Shown here in pieces: positions 17,475 through 25,553 of a stretch of DNA of 64,000 bases. The position numbers were made by a program, and so were the translations under genes. The notes under the pieces are model-generated. The model ran no database searches. It saw only the letters and a program-made list of their open reading frames with translations, and was not told the DNA's origin. Numbering within the stretch: position 1 is the first letter of the stretch; every line of letters begins with the position of its first letter. The DNA is from Oceanicaulis sp. MMSF_3324 (GTDB lineage: Bacteria; Pseudomonadota; Alphaproteobacteria; Caulobacterales; Maricaulaceae). Location of the stretch: assembly GCF_030733545.1 (NCBI RefSeq), contig NZ_JASHIU010000005.1, positions 106,892-170,891 on the forward strand. The letters are read 5' to 3'.

Positions 17475-20400
17475 GCCAGCCCGGATTTGATCCCGCCATC
17501 GTCGTTGGCGCCAGCGAAGCGCAGGCGACCGCCGCCGACCCGTCCGCCAGCGTCTTCGTCGAGGCCAATGCCGGGTCGGGCAAGACCCGCGTCCTGGTGG
17601 ACCGCGTCGCGCGGCTTTTGCTGGCCGGCGCCAAGCCTGACCGCATTCTGTGCGTCACCTTCACCAAGGCGGCCGCGGGCGAGATGCAGGCGCGCCTGTT
17701 CAGAAAGCTCGGCGACTGGTCGACCCTGCCTGATGACGCGCTGACGAAAGAGCTCGACGCGCTTGTCACCGAAGGCCAGCGCCCGCCGCTCGATGAAGCG
17801 CGGCGTCTGTTCGCACGCGCGCTGGAAACCCCGGGCGGGTTGAAGATCCAGACCCTGCACGCTTTTTGTGAAAGCCTGCTCAGGCGCTTCCCGCTGGAAG
17901 CGGGCCTGCCGCCCGGCTTTGAGGTCCAGGACGATGCGTCCGGGCTGGCCCTGCAGGCCGAGGCGCTGGACGCCCTCTCCGGACAGGCCCATCGCGACCC
18001 TGAGGGCGAGATCGCCCAGTCCATCGCCGCCCTGATCGACGGCTCGGGCGCGGATGCGCTGAACAGGCTCTCCGCCTTTGTGATGAACAAGCGTCATGAC
18101 CTGCTGGCGGCCCGCGCCCAGGCGGGCTCGCTGGACGCGCTGCTTGATCAGGCGAGCGCGCTGTTGGGCGTGGCGCCCGATCTGGATGTCGATCAGGTGC
18201 TGGCCCAAGCCTGGGGCGACACCGATGTGGGCGCGCTGGAGGCGGCCCTGAGCGCGCTTCAGACCGGCGGGACGAAAACCGATCAGGCCAGCGCCGAAAT
18301 GCTGCTGGAGATCCTCGACGTGGCCGAGGAAGATTCGGCAGAGGCCTTTGACTATTACATCGATTTTCTGACCACCAAGACGGGGGCTCTCAAGAAGCCC
18401 AAATCCATCTTCTCCAAGAAGACGGGCGAGAATTACCGCATTCTGGTCACCCTGTTCGGCGATGAAGGTGCGGAAATCCACCGCGTGGGCGATGAAATCC
18501 TGCCCCGGCTCGCCGCCGCCACCGGCAACCGGATGACCCGCGCAGCGTTGCGGATCGCGGACGCCCTGCTCAACGACTATCAGGCACGGCTGAACCGGCT
18601 GCGCCGCGTCGACTTCTCCGATCTTGTCGAGCGGGCCCGCACCCTGCTGACCGATTCCGAAGCGCGCGGCTGGGCGCTCTACAAGCTTGATCAGGGGCTT
18701 GATCATGTCCTGGTCGATGAAGCCCAGGACACCGCGCCCGAGCAATGGTCGGTGATCAATGCGCTGACCGAGGAGTTCTTCGCGGGCGAGGGCGCCCATG
18801 AAACCGGCCATCCCGATGCGCTCAAACGGACCGTGTTCTGCGTCGGCGACGAGAAGCAATCGATCTACTCGTTCCAGAACGCCGACCCGCGTGAATTCCT
18901 GGCGCAACGCCAACGCCTTCAGACCGAGGCGCGACTGGCGCGCCTGCGCTTTGAAAGCCCGCCGCTCAATGTCTCCTTCCGCTCGAGCCCCGAAGTGCTG
19001 GCGGCGGTGGACGCCTGTTTCGCCGCTGAAGCCTCGGTCCTCAACTCCGAGCGCAAGGACATGGTGGAAGGGCTCGAGACCAAGCTGTTGATGAGCGATC
19101 CCGAAACCCTGCAGCGTCGCGATCCTCTGGCCTTCCATCGCTATGACGGCCATATCGCGGCGCGACGCGATGCGCCGGGATGCGTCGAGATCTGGCCGGC
19201 CGTGCCCAAGCCCGAAGGCGGGCAGGAGGACGAGCTGGAGCTGCGTCCTGTAGATGCCGAGCGCAAGGACTCCGCCCGCAACCAGCTCGCTGAAGCGGTG
19301 GCGAGCGAGATCGCCGACATCCTGACCCGGGGCGACGGCGTGTGGGAGGAAGGCAAGCCCTGGCGCCTGCGCCCCGCCCATGCGGGCGACATCCTGGTGC
19401 TGGTGCGCCGGCGCGGCGGGCTGTTTGAAGAGATCATCCGGCGGCTCAAGCTCAAGAATGTGCCTGTGGCGGGGGCAGACCGGATGACCCTGCCCGACCA
19501 GCTGGTGGTCGAGGATCTTCTGTCGCTGGCGCGCTTCGCGCTCTTGCCCGAAGACGACCTGTCTCTGGCCGAAGTGCTGAAAAGCCCGTTCTTCCATCCG
19601 GTGAAGGCCGCCGCGCCACCCATTGATGATGACGCCCTGTTTGACCTCAGCCGTCAGACGGGTGCGCGGCTCTGGGACAAGTTGCGCCGCTCGGACGACC
19701 CGCGCTTCCGCGATGCGAAGGCGGCGCTGGACACCGCCCGGGCAAGAGTGGAGACCGATGCGCCCTACGCCTTCTTTGCGCGCTTCCTGACCGAAGCCAG
19801 CCCCACCGGGGAAAGCCGTCTGGCCCGGCTCTATGCGCGCCTGGGCGAAGAAGCGCGCGACCCGGCGGAAGAGTTTCTCAATCGCGCCCTGGCCCATGAA
19901 GTGGAAGGCGCGCCTTCGCTGTCGCGTTTTGTCGCCGAAATGCAGGCCGATGAAGTGGCGATCAAGCGCGAGATGGAGGCCGGGCGCGGCGAAGTGCGGG
20001 TGATGACCGTGCACGGCGCGAAAGGCCTGGAAGCGCCCATCGTCTTCCTGCCCGACACGACCCAGCTGCCCAAGGATCGCTCAGGGGGGTTGTTCGCCCA
20101 TGAAGAGGCGGGTCTTCTGTGGTCGCCGGACATGAAGATGCCGCCGCCGCTTCTGGCCTCGATCGCCGAGCGCAAGGAGCTGGATGCCGACGGCGAGTAT
20201 CAGCGGCTTCTCTATGTGGCGATGACCCGCGCCCGCGACCGCCTGATCGTGTGCGGTCACACCCATGGCGTGGCGGGCAAGGTGGATGCGGGCAGCTGGT
20301 ATGATCGCTGCCAGCACAGCTGGACCGGTGAGGACTGGCGCCCGGTGCGCACCGCGCTCGATCCGGTGTCGGAGGAAAATGGCTGGCGCGCCCAAAACGG

Positions 20401-21130
20401 CTGGCGCTATGGCGCCGATCCCAAACCGCTCAAGGCGAGCGCGGCGCCCGAAGCCGCGCCGGTCGTGCTGCCGGACTGGGCGGTCATGCCCCCGCCGGCG
20501 GACCCGGCGCCGGTGCGCTCTGTCGCGCCCTCGCATCTGCTGGGCGAAGAAGAGGGCGGCTTCGAGCCCGCCTCGCTCTCGCCGCTGGCCGAAGGCGGCC
20601 AGTTGCGCTTCCGCCGCGGCGAGCTGATCCACAAGCTGCTGCAGACCCTGCCCGACATTGAAGAGTCCCGGCGTGAAGCCTCGGCCCTGCGCTATCTGGA
20701 AAATCAGACCGATCTCAAAGACGCCCAAAGGCGCGAAATCGCGGCTGAAACCCTGCGCGTGATCGCCGATCCGAGCTTTGCGCCCCTGTTCCAACCAGGC
20801 TCGCGCGCCGAGGCGGCGGTGGCGGGTCAGGCGGCGGGCCTGCCCGGCGGCATGGTTATCAATGGTCAGATCGACCGGCTCGTGGTCACCGATCACGAAG
20901 TCCTGATCGTCGATTACAAGACCAACCGGCCGCCGCCCGTGAAGGTGGAGGATGTGCCCCGCGCCTACCTTGCCCAGATGGCGGCCTATCGCGCGCTATT
21001 GCAGGGACTTCACCCCGACAAGCCGGTGCGATGCGCCCTGTTGTGGACGGATGCGCCGCGCCTGATGGAACTTCCCCCCGACCAGCTGGACGCGGTGCTC
21101 AATCGCGCCCAGCGCCCTTCGGACGCTTGA
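17471..21130 (+). CDS. addA: Double-strand break repair helicase-nuclease AddA
   Basis: A 1219-residue UvrD/Rep-family helicase with a C-terminal nuclease. Walker A is EANAGSGKTRVLVDRVARLL (about residues 30-50), motif II is VLVDEAQDTAPEQW, motif III is FCVGDEKQSIYSFQNA, motif V is VMTVHGAKGLEAPIV and motif VI is YVAMTRARDRLIV. The nuclease signature LIVDYKTNRPP lies about 65 residues from the C-terminus. With AddB it unwinds and resects double-strand breaks. The four-base overlap with addB supports stoichiometric production of the two subunits. Confidence 0.95.
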   Translation: MSQPGFDPAIVVGASEAQATAADPSASVFVEANAGSGKTRVLVDRVARLLLAGAKPDRILCVTFTKAAAGEMQARLFRKLGDWSTLPDDALTKELDALVTEGQRPPLDEARRLFARALETPGGLKIQTLHAFCESLLRRFPLEAGLPPGFEVQDDASGLALQAEALDALSGQAHRDPEGEIAQSIAALIDGSGADALNRLSAFVMNKRHDLLAARAQAGSLDALLDQASALLGVAPDLDVDQVLAQAWGDTDVGALEAALSALQTGGTKTDQASAEMLLEILDVAEEDSAEAFDYYIDFLTTKTGALKKPKSIFSKKTGENYRILVTLFGDEGAEIHRVGDEILPRLAAATGNRMTRAALRIADALLNDYQARLNRLRRVDFSDLVERARTLLTDSEARGWALYKLDQGLDHVLVDEAQDTAPEQWSVINALTEEFFAGEGAHETGHPDALKRTVFCVGDEKQSIYSFQNADPREFLAQRQRLQTEARLARLRFESPPLNVSFRSSPEVLAAVDACFAAEASVLNSERKDMVEGLETKLLMSDPETLQRRDPLAFHRYDGHIAARRDAPGCVEIWPAVPKPEGGQEDELELRPVDAERKDSARNQLAEAVASEIADILTRGDGVWEEGKPWRLRPAHAGDILVLVRRRGGLFEEIIRRLKLKNVPVAGADRMTLPDQLVVEDLLSLARFALLPEDDLSLAEVLKSPFFHPVKAAAPPIDDDALFDLSRQTGARLWDKLRRSDDPRFRDAKAALDTARARVETDAPYAFFARFLTEASPTGESRLARLYARLGEEARDPAEEFLNRALAHEVEGAPSLSRFVAEMQADEVAIKREMEAGRGEVRVMTVHGAKGLEAPIVFLPDTTQLPKDRSGGLFAHEEAGLLWSPDMKMPPPLLASIAERKELDADGEYQRLLYVAMTRARDRLIVCGHTHGVAGKVDAGSWYDRCQHSWTGEDWRPVRTALDPVSEENGWRAQNGWRYGADPKPLKASAAPEAAPVVLPDWAVMPPPADPAPVRSVAPSHLLGEEEGGFEPASLSPLAEGGQLRFRRGELIHKLLQTLPDIEESRREASALRYLENQTDLKDAQRREIAAETLRVIADPSFAPLFQPGSRAEAAVAGQAAGLPGGMVINGQIDRLVVTDHEVLIVDYKTNRPPPVKVEDVPRAYLAQMAAYRALLQGLHPDKPVRCALLWTDAPRLMELPPDQLDAVLNRAQRPSDA

Positions 21131-21230
21131 CCGATGCGCAATGGCTTCCTAGGTGTCCGATCAACTCAAGACCCGCAGCCGCGTCGATTCCGGGCGGTGG
21201 CGTGTTGTTTATAGGTAAGGAGCAAGGCTC

Positions 21231-21551
21231 ATGGCGACCCAGGCGGTTACCGACGATACTTTTGAAACGGATGTGCTGAAGGCTGACGGCCCGGTGTTGG
21301 TGGACTTCTGGGCGGAATGGTGCGGCCCGTGCAAGCAGATCGGCCCGGCGCTCGAAGAGATCGCCAACGAGAAGGCTGGCGCGCTCACCATCGCCAAGGT
21401 CAATATCGATGAGAACCCGATGGCCCCCAGCAAGTATGGCGTGCGCGGCATCCCGACCCTTCTGATCTTCAAGAATGGCGAGGAAGTCAGCCGCAAGGTC
21501 GGCGCCATGGCCAAGTCCAAGATCGAGGAATGGATCAACGAAGCCGTCTAG
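21231..21551 (+). CDS. trxA: Thioredoxin
   Basis: A 106-residue cytoplasmic thioredoxin with the active site W30-C-G-P-C34-K and the cis-proline region [12 protein letters not shown]. It keeps cytoplasmic disulfides reduced and supplies electrons to ribonucleotide reductase and other enzymes. An AAGGAG site lies 9 bases before the ATG. It follows addA by 100 bp and ends at a strong terminator, so it may have its own promoter in the gap as well as read-through from the addAB unit. Confidence 0.97.
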   Translation: MATQAVTDDTFETDVLKADGPVLVDFWAEWCGPCKQIGPALEEIANEKAGALTIAKVNIDENPMAPSKYGVRGIPTLLIFKNGEEVSRKVGAMAKSKIEEWINEAV

Positions 21552-21575
21552 GCTCTGATCTTTTCTGAAAATCAG

Positions 21576-21608
21576 AAAACCCCGGAAGCGATGCTTCCGG
21601 GGTTTTTC
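21576..21608 (+). terminator. Rho-independent terminator after trxA
   Basis: A perfect 11-base-pair stem (ACCCCGGAAGC at 21579-21589 with GCTTCCGGGGT at 21593-21603), a three-base loop and a T-rich tail. A-rich sequence on the other side would let it work for the minus strand as well. Confidence 0.93.
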
Positions 21609-21630
21609 TTTTGCGACACACGTTCTCTTT

Positions 21631-21876
21631 TTATTCCGCCACACCTATCGCTTGTGCTAGCCTTAGCATGCACGTTCTGATTCTACCGAGAAGGTCGTTA
21701 AGGGGCGCGCGAGGAATGCGGACGGACATCGAAACCTCACCTTGAAGGCGGGCCCATGGAAGAGCTTTTAATCGATCCATGGCTTCATTTTCATCGTGTG
21801 CCCAGATCTCCAGCCCCCATTCCGCACCATCGTAGCGGTACTCAAACAGATACCGTTTCATTTTGTCTTCGGGCAT
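21631..21876 (-). CDS. Small conserved hypothetical protein
   Basis: An 81-residue protein, probably cytoplasmic. The N-terminal half (KRYLFEYRYDGAEWGLEIWA, then DENEAMDRLKAL) looks like a small alternating-strand fold I have seen as an uncharacterised alphaproteobacterial family; no function is known to me. The second half has no motif I recognise. A GGGGAG site sits 8 bases before the ATG at 21876; an internal ATG at 21861 is possible. GC content is near 50%, well below the neighbours. Its start codon is only 15 bp from that of the divergent YegP-like gene. Confidence 0.6.
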   Translation of the reverse strand: MPEDKMKRYLFEYRYDGAEWGLEIWAHDENEAMDRLKALPWARLQGEVSMSVRIPRAPLNDLLGRIRTCMLRLAQAIGVAE

Positions 21877-21891
21877 AGGAGTTACTCCCCG
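21877..21891. promoter_or_regulatory. 15-bp divergent spacer holding both ribosome-binding sites
   Basis: The sequence between the two start codons is AGGAGTTACTCCCCG. On the plus strand AGGAG is the ribosome-binding site of the DUF1508 gene; on the minus strand GGGGAG is that of the 81-residue gene. GGAG and CTCC can pair around a three-base loop in either RNA, which would hide the ribosome-binding site. There is no room for promoters, so each must lie inside the opposite gene. Confidence 0.6.
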
Positions 21892-22062
21892 ATGTACTAC
21901 GTTCTCTACAAAGATGTGCAGGGTTACTGGCGCTGGACCCTATACGCAGCAAACAATCGTAAGATCGCAAACTCAGGTGAGGGATACTTTAACAAACAAG
22001 ATGCCTGCCATGCGATTGATTTAGTTGCATCATCTAAGGGCGTCCAAATTTTCGAACGCTAG
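21892..22062 (+). CDS. YegP-like DUF1508 small protein
   Basis: A 56-residue protein matching a single DUF1508 repeat: YYVLYKDVQGYWRWTLYAAN, then NRKIANSGEGY, a CHAIDLV segment and the SS..VQIF end. The family folds as small beta-beta-alpha-beta units and its role is unknown. The ATG at 21892 follows AGGAG by 10 bases; an upstream in-frame start (21796) would have to run through the divergent gene. GC is about 48%, much lower than the surroundings, suggesting recent acquisition. Confidence 0.72.
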   Translation: MYYVLYKDVQGYWRWTLYAANNRKIANSGEGYFNKQDACHAIDLVASSKGVQIFER

Positions 22063-22125
22063 GATAGCTTGGGCCTGACGATAAGATATTGAAGGAGGGC
22101 AGGCCCTCTATCTCGAATAGCCTGA

Positions 22126-22812
22126 TCAGGCTTTCGCCATCTCGTCCGCGATGGCTTCTGCGGCGGTGTAGGGGTCATCAGCCTGGCTGATCGGACGTCC
22201 GATGACGAGATGGGACGCGCCCGCCTTGAGCGCGGCTTCGGGCGTCGCCACCCGCACCTGATCGCCCAGCGCCGCTCCGGCCGGACGCACGCCCGGCGTC
22301 ACGATCAGGAAATCATCGGGCACACGGGCGCGAATGGCTTCGGCTTCCTGGGGCGAAGCGACAACGCCGTCCACGCCGCAATCGAGCGCCTGGTCCACAC
22401 GCCGCATCACCAGATCGCGCGCGCCATAGGCATAGCCCATCTGGGTCAGCATGGCGTCGTCATAGGCGGTCAGAACCGTGACGCCGAGGATCTTGAGATC
22501 CGAGCCCTCACGCCCCTCCACCGCCGCACGCATCACCGGCGGCTCGGCATGCACGGTCAGAAGGTCCGCGCCCGCCTGGGTGATCGAGCGGGTCGCCTTC
22601 TCCACCGTGGCGGGGATGTCGTGGAGCTTGAAGTCGAGAAAGACGTCATGGCCGCGCGCCTTGAGCGAGCGCGCCAGATCCATGCCGCCAATCGGCAGGA
22701 GCTGGAGCCCGATCTTGTAGTGCGCGCACGCCTCGCCCAGCGTTTCCACCAGCGCTTCGGCATCGTTGATGGTGGGCAGGTCCAGCGCAGTGATCAGGCG
22801 GCGGTCGGTCAT
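22126..22812 (-). CDS. pyrF: Orotidine 5'-phosphate decarboxylase
   Basis: A 228-residue TIM-barrel enzyme for the last step of UMP synthesis. The catalytic Lys-Asp-Lys-Asp array is seen as DFKLHDIPATV (about residues 58-68), preceded by the substrate-binding KIGLQLL. TPGVRP and VIGRPIS are the phosphate-binding loops. Two ATGs lie six bases apart; the one at 22812 is better spaced from GGGG than the one at 22818. It appears monocistronic, with its 3' end facing the YegP-like gene. Confidence 0.95.
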   Translation of the reverse strand: MTDRRLITALDLPTINDAEALVETLGEACAHYKIGLQLLPIGGMDLARSLKARGHDVFLDFKLHDIPATVEKATRSITQAGADLLTVHAEPPVMRAAVEGREGSDLKILGVTVLTAYDDAMLTQMGYAYGARDLVMRRVDQALDCGVDGVVASPQEAEAIRARVPDDFLIVTPGVRPAGAALGDQVRVATPEAALKAGASHLVIGRPISQADDPYTAAEAIADEMAKA

Positions 22813-22874
22813 GGTCATCCCCGGAAGAGTAAAGCTCGCAGCGGCCTAGACCGGTGCGCACAAGCGATCAAGGC

Positions 22875-23708
22875 TCAGGATGCGGCGCTGGCCCGGGCCT
22901 TGGCGACCATCCGTTTTTCCTGCAGGCGCATGATCGCCTGTCCCACCGGATCGGGCAGGACACGCGACACCGCGACCAGGAATTTGTACCACGCCCCCGG
23001 CACGCGCAGCGGCACGCCGCGCTCCACCGCATCATAGCCGGACACGGCCACATCCTCGGCGGTGAGCATCCAGAAGGACGGCAGGTTGGACACCGTGGTG
23101 CGCGCCCCGTTCACGTCATGAAACTCCGACCAGGTATAGCCCGGCGCCACGGCGGTGACATGGACATTGCGATCCTTGAGCTCGAGCCCCAGCGCTTCGG
23201 ACACCTTGATCAGAAGGCTTTTCGCGCCGGGATAGAGCGTGCCCGAATAGCGCGTATGGGCGTTAGCCGCCGGCAGGAGCGCGGAGACCGAGGCGATATT
23301 GATGATACGGCCATAGCCGCGCTCGGCCATGGGTTTGGCGACCAGATGCATGAGTTTGAGATAGCTTGTGACCATCAGCTCCATGAACTGGGCCTGATCC
23401 TCCCAGCTCAGATCGACAAAGGCGCCCGGACGGCCCACGCCTGCATTGTTCACGAGCCCGTCAATAATGCGGCCCTGGTCATGGATCGTCTTGACGATGG
23501 TCTCGGGCGCATCGGGCTCTGACAGGTCCGCCGCGATCACCAGGCTGTCCACGCCGAACTGGGCCTTGAGCTCCTCGGCCAGATCCTTGAGCCGGTCCTC
23601 GCGCCGGGCGACGAGCGCCAGATCCCATCCCCGGCGCGCGAATTCCCGCGCATAGGCGGCGCCGATGCCGGAGGATGCGCCAGTAACAAGAGCGAGACGC
23701 CGGGCCAT
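22875..23708 (-). CDS. Short-chain dehydrogenase/reductase
   Basis: A 277-residue classical-type SDR. The cofactor motif is TGASSGIGAAYA (residues about 8-19), followed by NNAGVG, a catalytic serine region IINIASVSALLP and the active-site YSGTLYPGAK variant of YxxxK (Y near 158, K near 164; the usual three-residue spacing appears altered to YPGAK). The C-terminal tail is extended and basic (LQEKRMVAKARA). The substrate cannot be predicted. It precedes pyrF on the same strand by about 60 bp, with no evident functional link. Confidence 0.88.
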   Translation of the reverse strand: MARRLALVTGASSGIGAAYAREFARRGWDLALVARREDRLKDLAEELKAQFGVDSLVIAADLSEPDAPETIVKTIHDQGRIIDGLVNNAGVGRPGAFVDLSWEDQAQFMELMVTSYLKLMHLVAKPMAERGYGRIINIASVSALLPAANAHTRYSGTLYPGAKSLLIKVSEALGLELKDRNVHVTAVAPGYTWSEFHDVNGARTTVSNLPSFWMLTAEDVAVSGYDAVERGVPLRVPGAWYKFLVAVSRVLPDPVGQAIMRLQEKRMVAKARASAAS

Positions 23709-23788
23709 GTGATCTCCAATCCTTTGATCTCTCAGAGTGCAAAGGGTGGCCGCATCGTCTCGCTCTGTCCAGAACTACCGCACGCGAT

Positions 23789-25198
23789 TCACTCCGTGCA
23801 CGCCTGGTCGATGAGGGCGCGGGTTTCCTCGACCAGAATGGCCTGGGCGGTGGGCGACAGGGCATGGCCCGCCAAGCCGTACTCGTTGGGCAATCCGGTC
23901 TCGCTGTCCTCGAAAATATGGTCCACGCCCGGCACGATCACGGTGCGGGTCGGATGGTCGCCCCGCGCCTCCATGAGCGCAGCCTGTGCGTTCTCGGGCA
24001 GGACCTGAAGATCATTTTCGCCAAACAACGCCAAAACCGGCGCGTCGAAGGCAGCGGCGGCCGCGGCGGGGTCGCTCGCGAACATGGCCACGGCATAGGG
24101 CTGCCCCCACATCGCGCCTTGTTGACGCGCCATGCGTTCTGGCATGCCGTTCTCGACCAGCACGGCTTCAATGGCGGCCGGCGCCTGCCCCGGTTCGGCG
24201 TTCGCAATCGCCTCGAACACCAGGCGCTGCAAGTCCCGGTTGGCCTCGACAGCCTCATCGCTCTGACCCGACGCGCGGATCATCGCTTCTGACTGGTCAT
24301 AGAGCAGGGTTTCCATGTCCTGATGCTGGCCGGCCAGCGAAATCATGAAATCGGCCTCAGACTCGTTGGCGGCCATCAATCCGATAAACGCGCCTTCGGA
24401 ATGCCCGAGATAGCCCACGCAGGACAGGCCGGTCTGCGCCTTGAGCACATCCATCGCCCTGACCGCGTCGTCGGCGAGCTCGGCCGGCGCCAGAGGCTCG
24501 GGCGCCTGGGAGCCGCCCACACCGCGATCATCATAGCGCAGGCTGGCCATGCCCGCCTCGGCCAGCGCATCGGCCATGGCGGCGTAGACCGGATGACCGG
24601 CGATATTGCCGTCCCGGTCCTGAGGTCCTGACCCGCTGATCATCACCAGACCGGCGCGCGGCGCGTCCGGGGCGGTGATCACGCCTTCCAGCAGTCCCTC
24701 CTCCAGCACCACCTGCACGACCTCGCCTTCACCATAGCGAGCGGCAGGCTCGGCAGAGGCCTCATCCATGGCGTCCTGGGGGCGCTCAAAGACCAGCGAC
24801 GCACTCAACCCGCCCTGGTCAAATGTCCCAGTGATCACCCCGTCTTCCAGAACGCCGTCATACTGAAGCGCCATGCCGGGCGTTGAGAAATGCACGTTCG
24901 CGCCGTCAAACCGGACAATCGACATCGGCACGCGCGCGCCGCCCTGGTCCACGGAAATCAGGATGATGGACGGCGCATCGCCGGTCAGGTCGATCTCAAG
25001 CGCCAGCTCGAGCGTCTGCACGCCGGCATCCAGCTCCCCGGTCCAGCTTCCGGCGAATCCCGGATCGGCCGGGGCGGCGGCAACATCCTGGTCATCCGTT
25101 TGCATCTCGGCTTCCACACTGGAACCGGGCGGCTGTTGCGCATCACAGGACGCCATCATCAAAGCGAGGGGCAGCACGGCAAGGCCAGCGGTTTTCAT
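23789..25198 (-). CDS. Lipoprotein alpha/beta hydrolase
   Basis: A 469-residue exported enzyme. The signal peptide ends in a lipobox (LMMASC, cysteine at about residue 18), so it should be membrane-anchored. A beta-rich N-terminal domain (about 45-150) precedes an alpha/beta hydrolase with the oxyanion segment MISGSGPQDRDGN, YDDRGVGGS, nucleophile elbow GHSEG and a C-terminal Asp/His pair (FGENDLQVLP, GVDHIFED). The ATG at 25198 has GGAG six bases upstream and is preferred over 25210. It is transcribed divergently from sdpR/sdpI across a 32-bp dyad, so the three genes are probably co-regulated. Likely an esterase or peptidase; substrate unknown. Confidence 0.85.
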   Translation of the reverse strand: MKTAGLAVLPLALMMASCDAQQPPGSSVEAEMQTDDQDVAAAPADPGFAGSWTGELDAGVQTLELALEIDLTGDAPSIILISVDQGGARVPMSIVRFDGANVHFSTPGMALQYDGVLEDGVITGTFDQGGLSASLVFERPQDAMDEASAEPAARYGEGEVVQVVLEEGLLEGVITAPDAPRAGLVMISGSGPQDRDGNIAGHPVYAAMADALAEAGMASLRYDDRGVGGSQAPEPLAPAELADDAVRAMDVLKAQTGLSCVGYLGHSEGAFIGLMAANESEADFMISLAGQHQDMETLLYDQSEAMIRASGQSDEAVEANRDLQRLVFEAIANAEPGQAPAAIEAVLVENGMPERMARQQGAMWGQPYAVAMFASDPAAAAAAFDAPVLALFGENDLQVLPENAQAALMEARGDHPTRTVIVPGVDHIFEDSETGLPNEYGLAGHALSPTAQAILVEETRALIDQACTE

Positions 25199-25226
25199 AG
25201 CGGTCTCCATTCCAGCTCAGCCATGC

Positions 25227-25258
25227 TTAGCATTGACGCTAATTAGCGTCTAGGCTAA
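25227..25258. promoter_or_regulatory. 32-bp dyad operator with overlapping divergent promoters
   Basis: A perfect 16-bp palindrome (GACGCTAATTAGCGTC, 25235-25250) is extended by TTAGC and GCTAA on either side, giving 14 of 16 matching pairs. On the plus strand TTGACG (25233-25238), 17 bases and TAAATA (25256-25261) form a promoter for sdpR; on the minus strand TAGACG, 17 bases and TAAGCA form a mirror promoter for the hydrolase. It is the obvious binding site for the ArsR-type repressor. Confidence 0.72.
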
Positions 25259-25268
25259 ATACGAGATC

Positions 25269-25553
25269 ATGAGTGACGCTTTCTCCGCCCTGGCCCATCC
25301 TGTCCGCCGCGAGGTTCTGCGTCTTCTGCGCGATGGTCCGATGACGGCGGGCGCGCTGGCGGACCGGTTCGATGTGGCCAAACCAACCATGTCACGCCAT
25401 TTCGCCACCCTGCGCGAGGCGGGCCTGATCCAGTCGGAGAAAGCCGGTAACCAGATTCGCTACCGGCTCAATGTCAGCGTCGCCGAAGATCTGATGGCCC
25501 TGATGATGGACCTTCTGAATCCCTCCGGCTCTGAAAAAGGAGACCTGAAATGA
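25269..25553 (+). CDS. ArsR-family autorepressor (SdpR-like)
   Basis: A 94-residue winged-helix repressor. The pattern AHPVRREVLRLLRDGPMTAGALADRF, then KPTMSRHFATLREAGLI and QIRYRLN, is typical of the SdpR branch of ArsR. No metal-binding cysteines are present, so it is not a classic metal sensor. The promoter's -10 box ends 7 bases before the ATG and no ribosome-binding site is visible, so the mRNA is probably leaderless. It overlaps sdpI by four bases. In Bacillus, SdpR represses its own operon until SdpI captures it at the membrane. Confidence 0.88.
   Translation: MSDAFSALAHPVRREVLRLLRDGPMTAGALADRFDVAKPTMSRHFATLREAGLIQSEKAGNQIRYRLNVSVAEDLMALMMDLLNPSGSEKGDLK

Noticed and set aside
17405..20014. 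869-codon minus-strand frame opposite addA
   Set aside because: A GC-rich shadow frame; the plus strand has every UvrD-type helicase motif and the nuclease motif.
22120..22131. 12-bp palindrome GCCTGATCAGGC at the pyrF 3' end
   Set aside because: Short, partly coding, and without a T-tract; likely chance.
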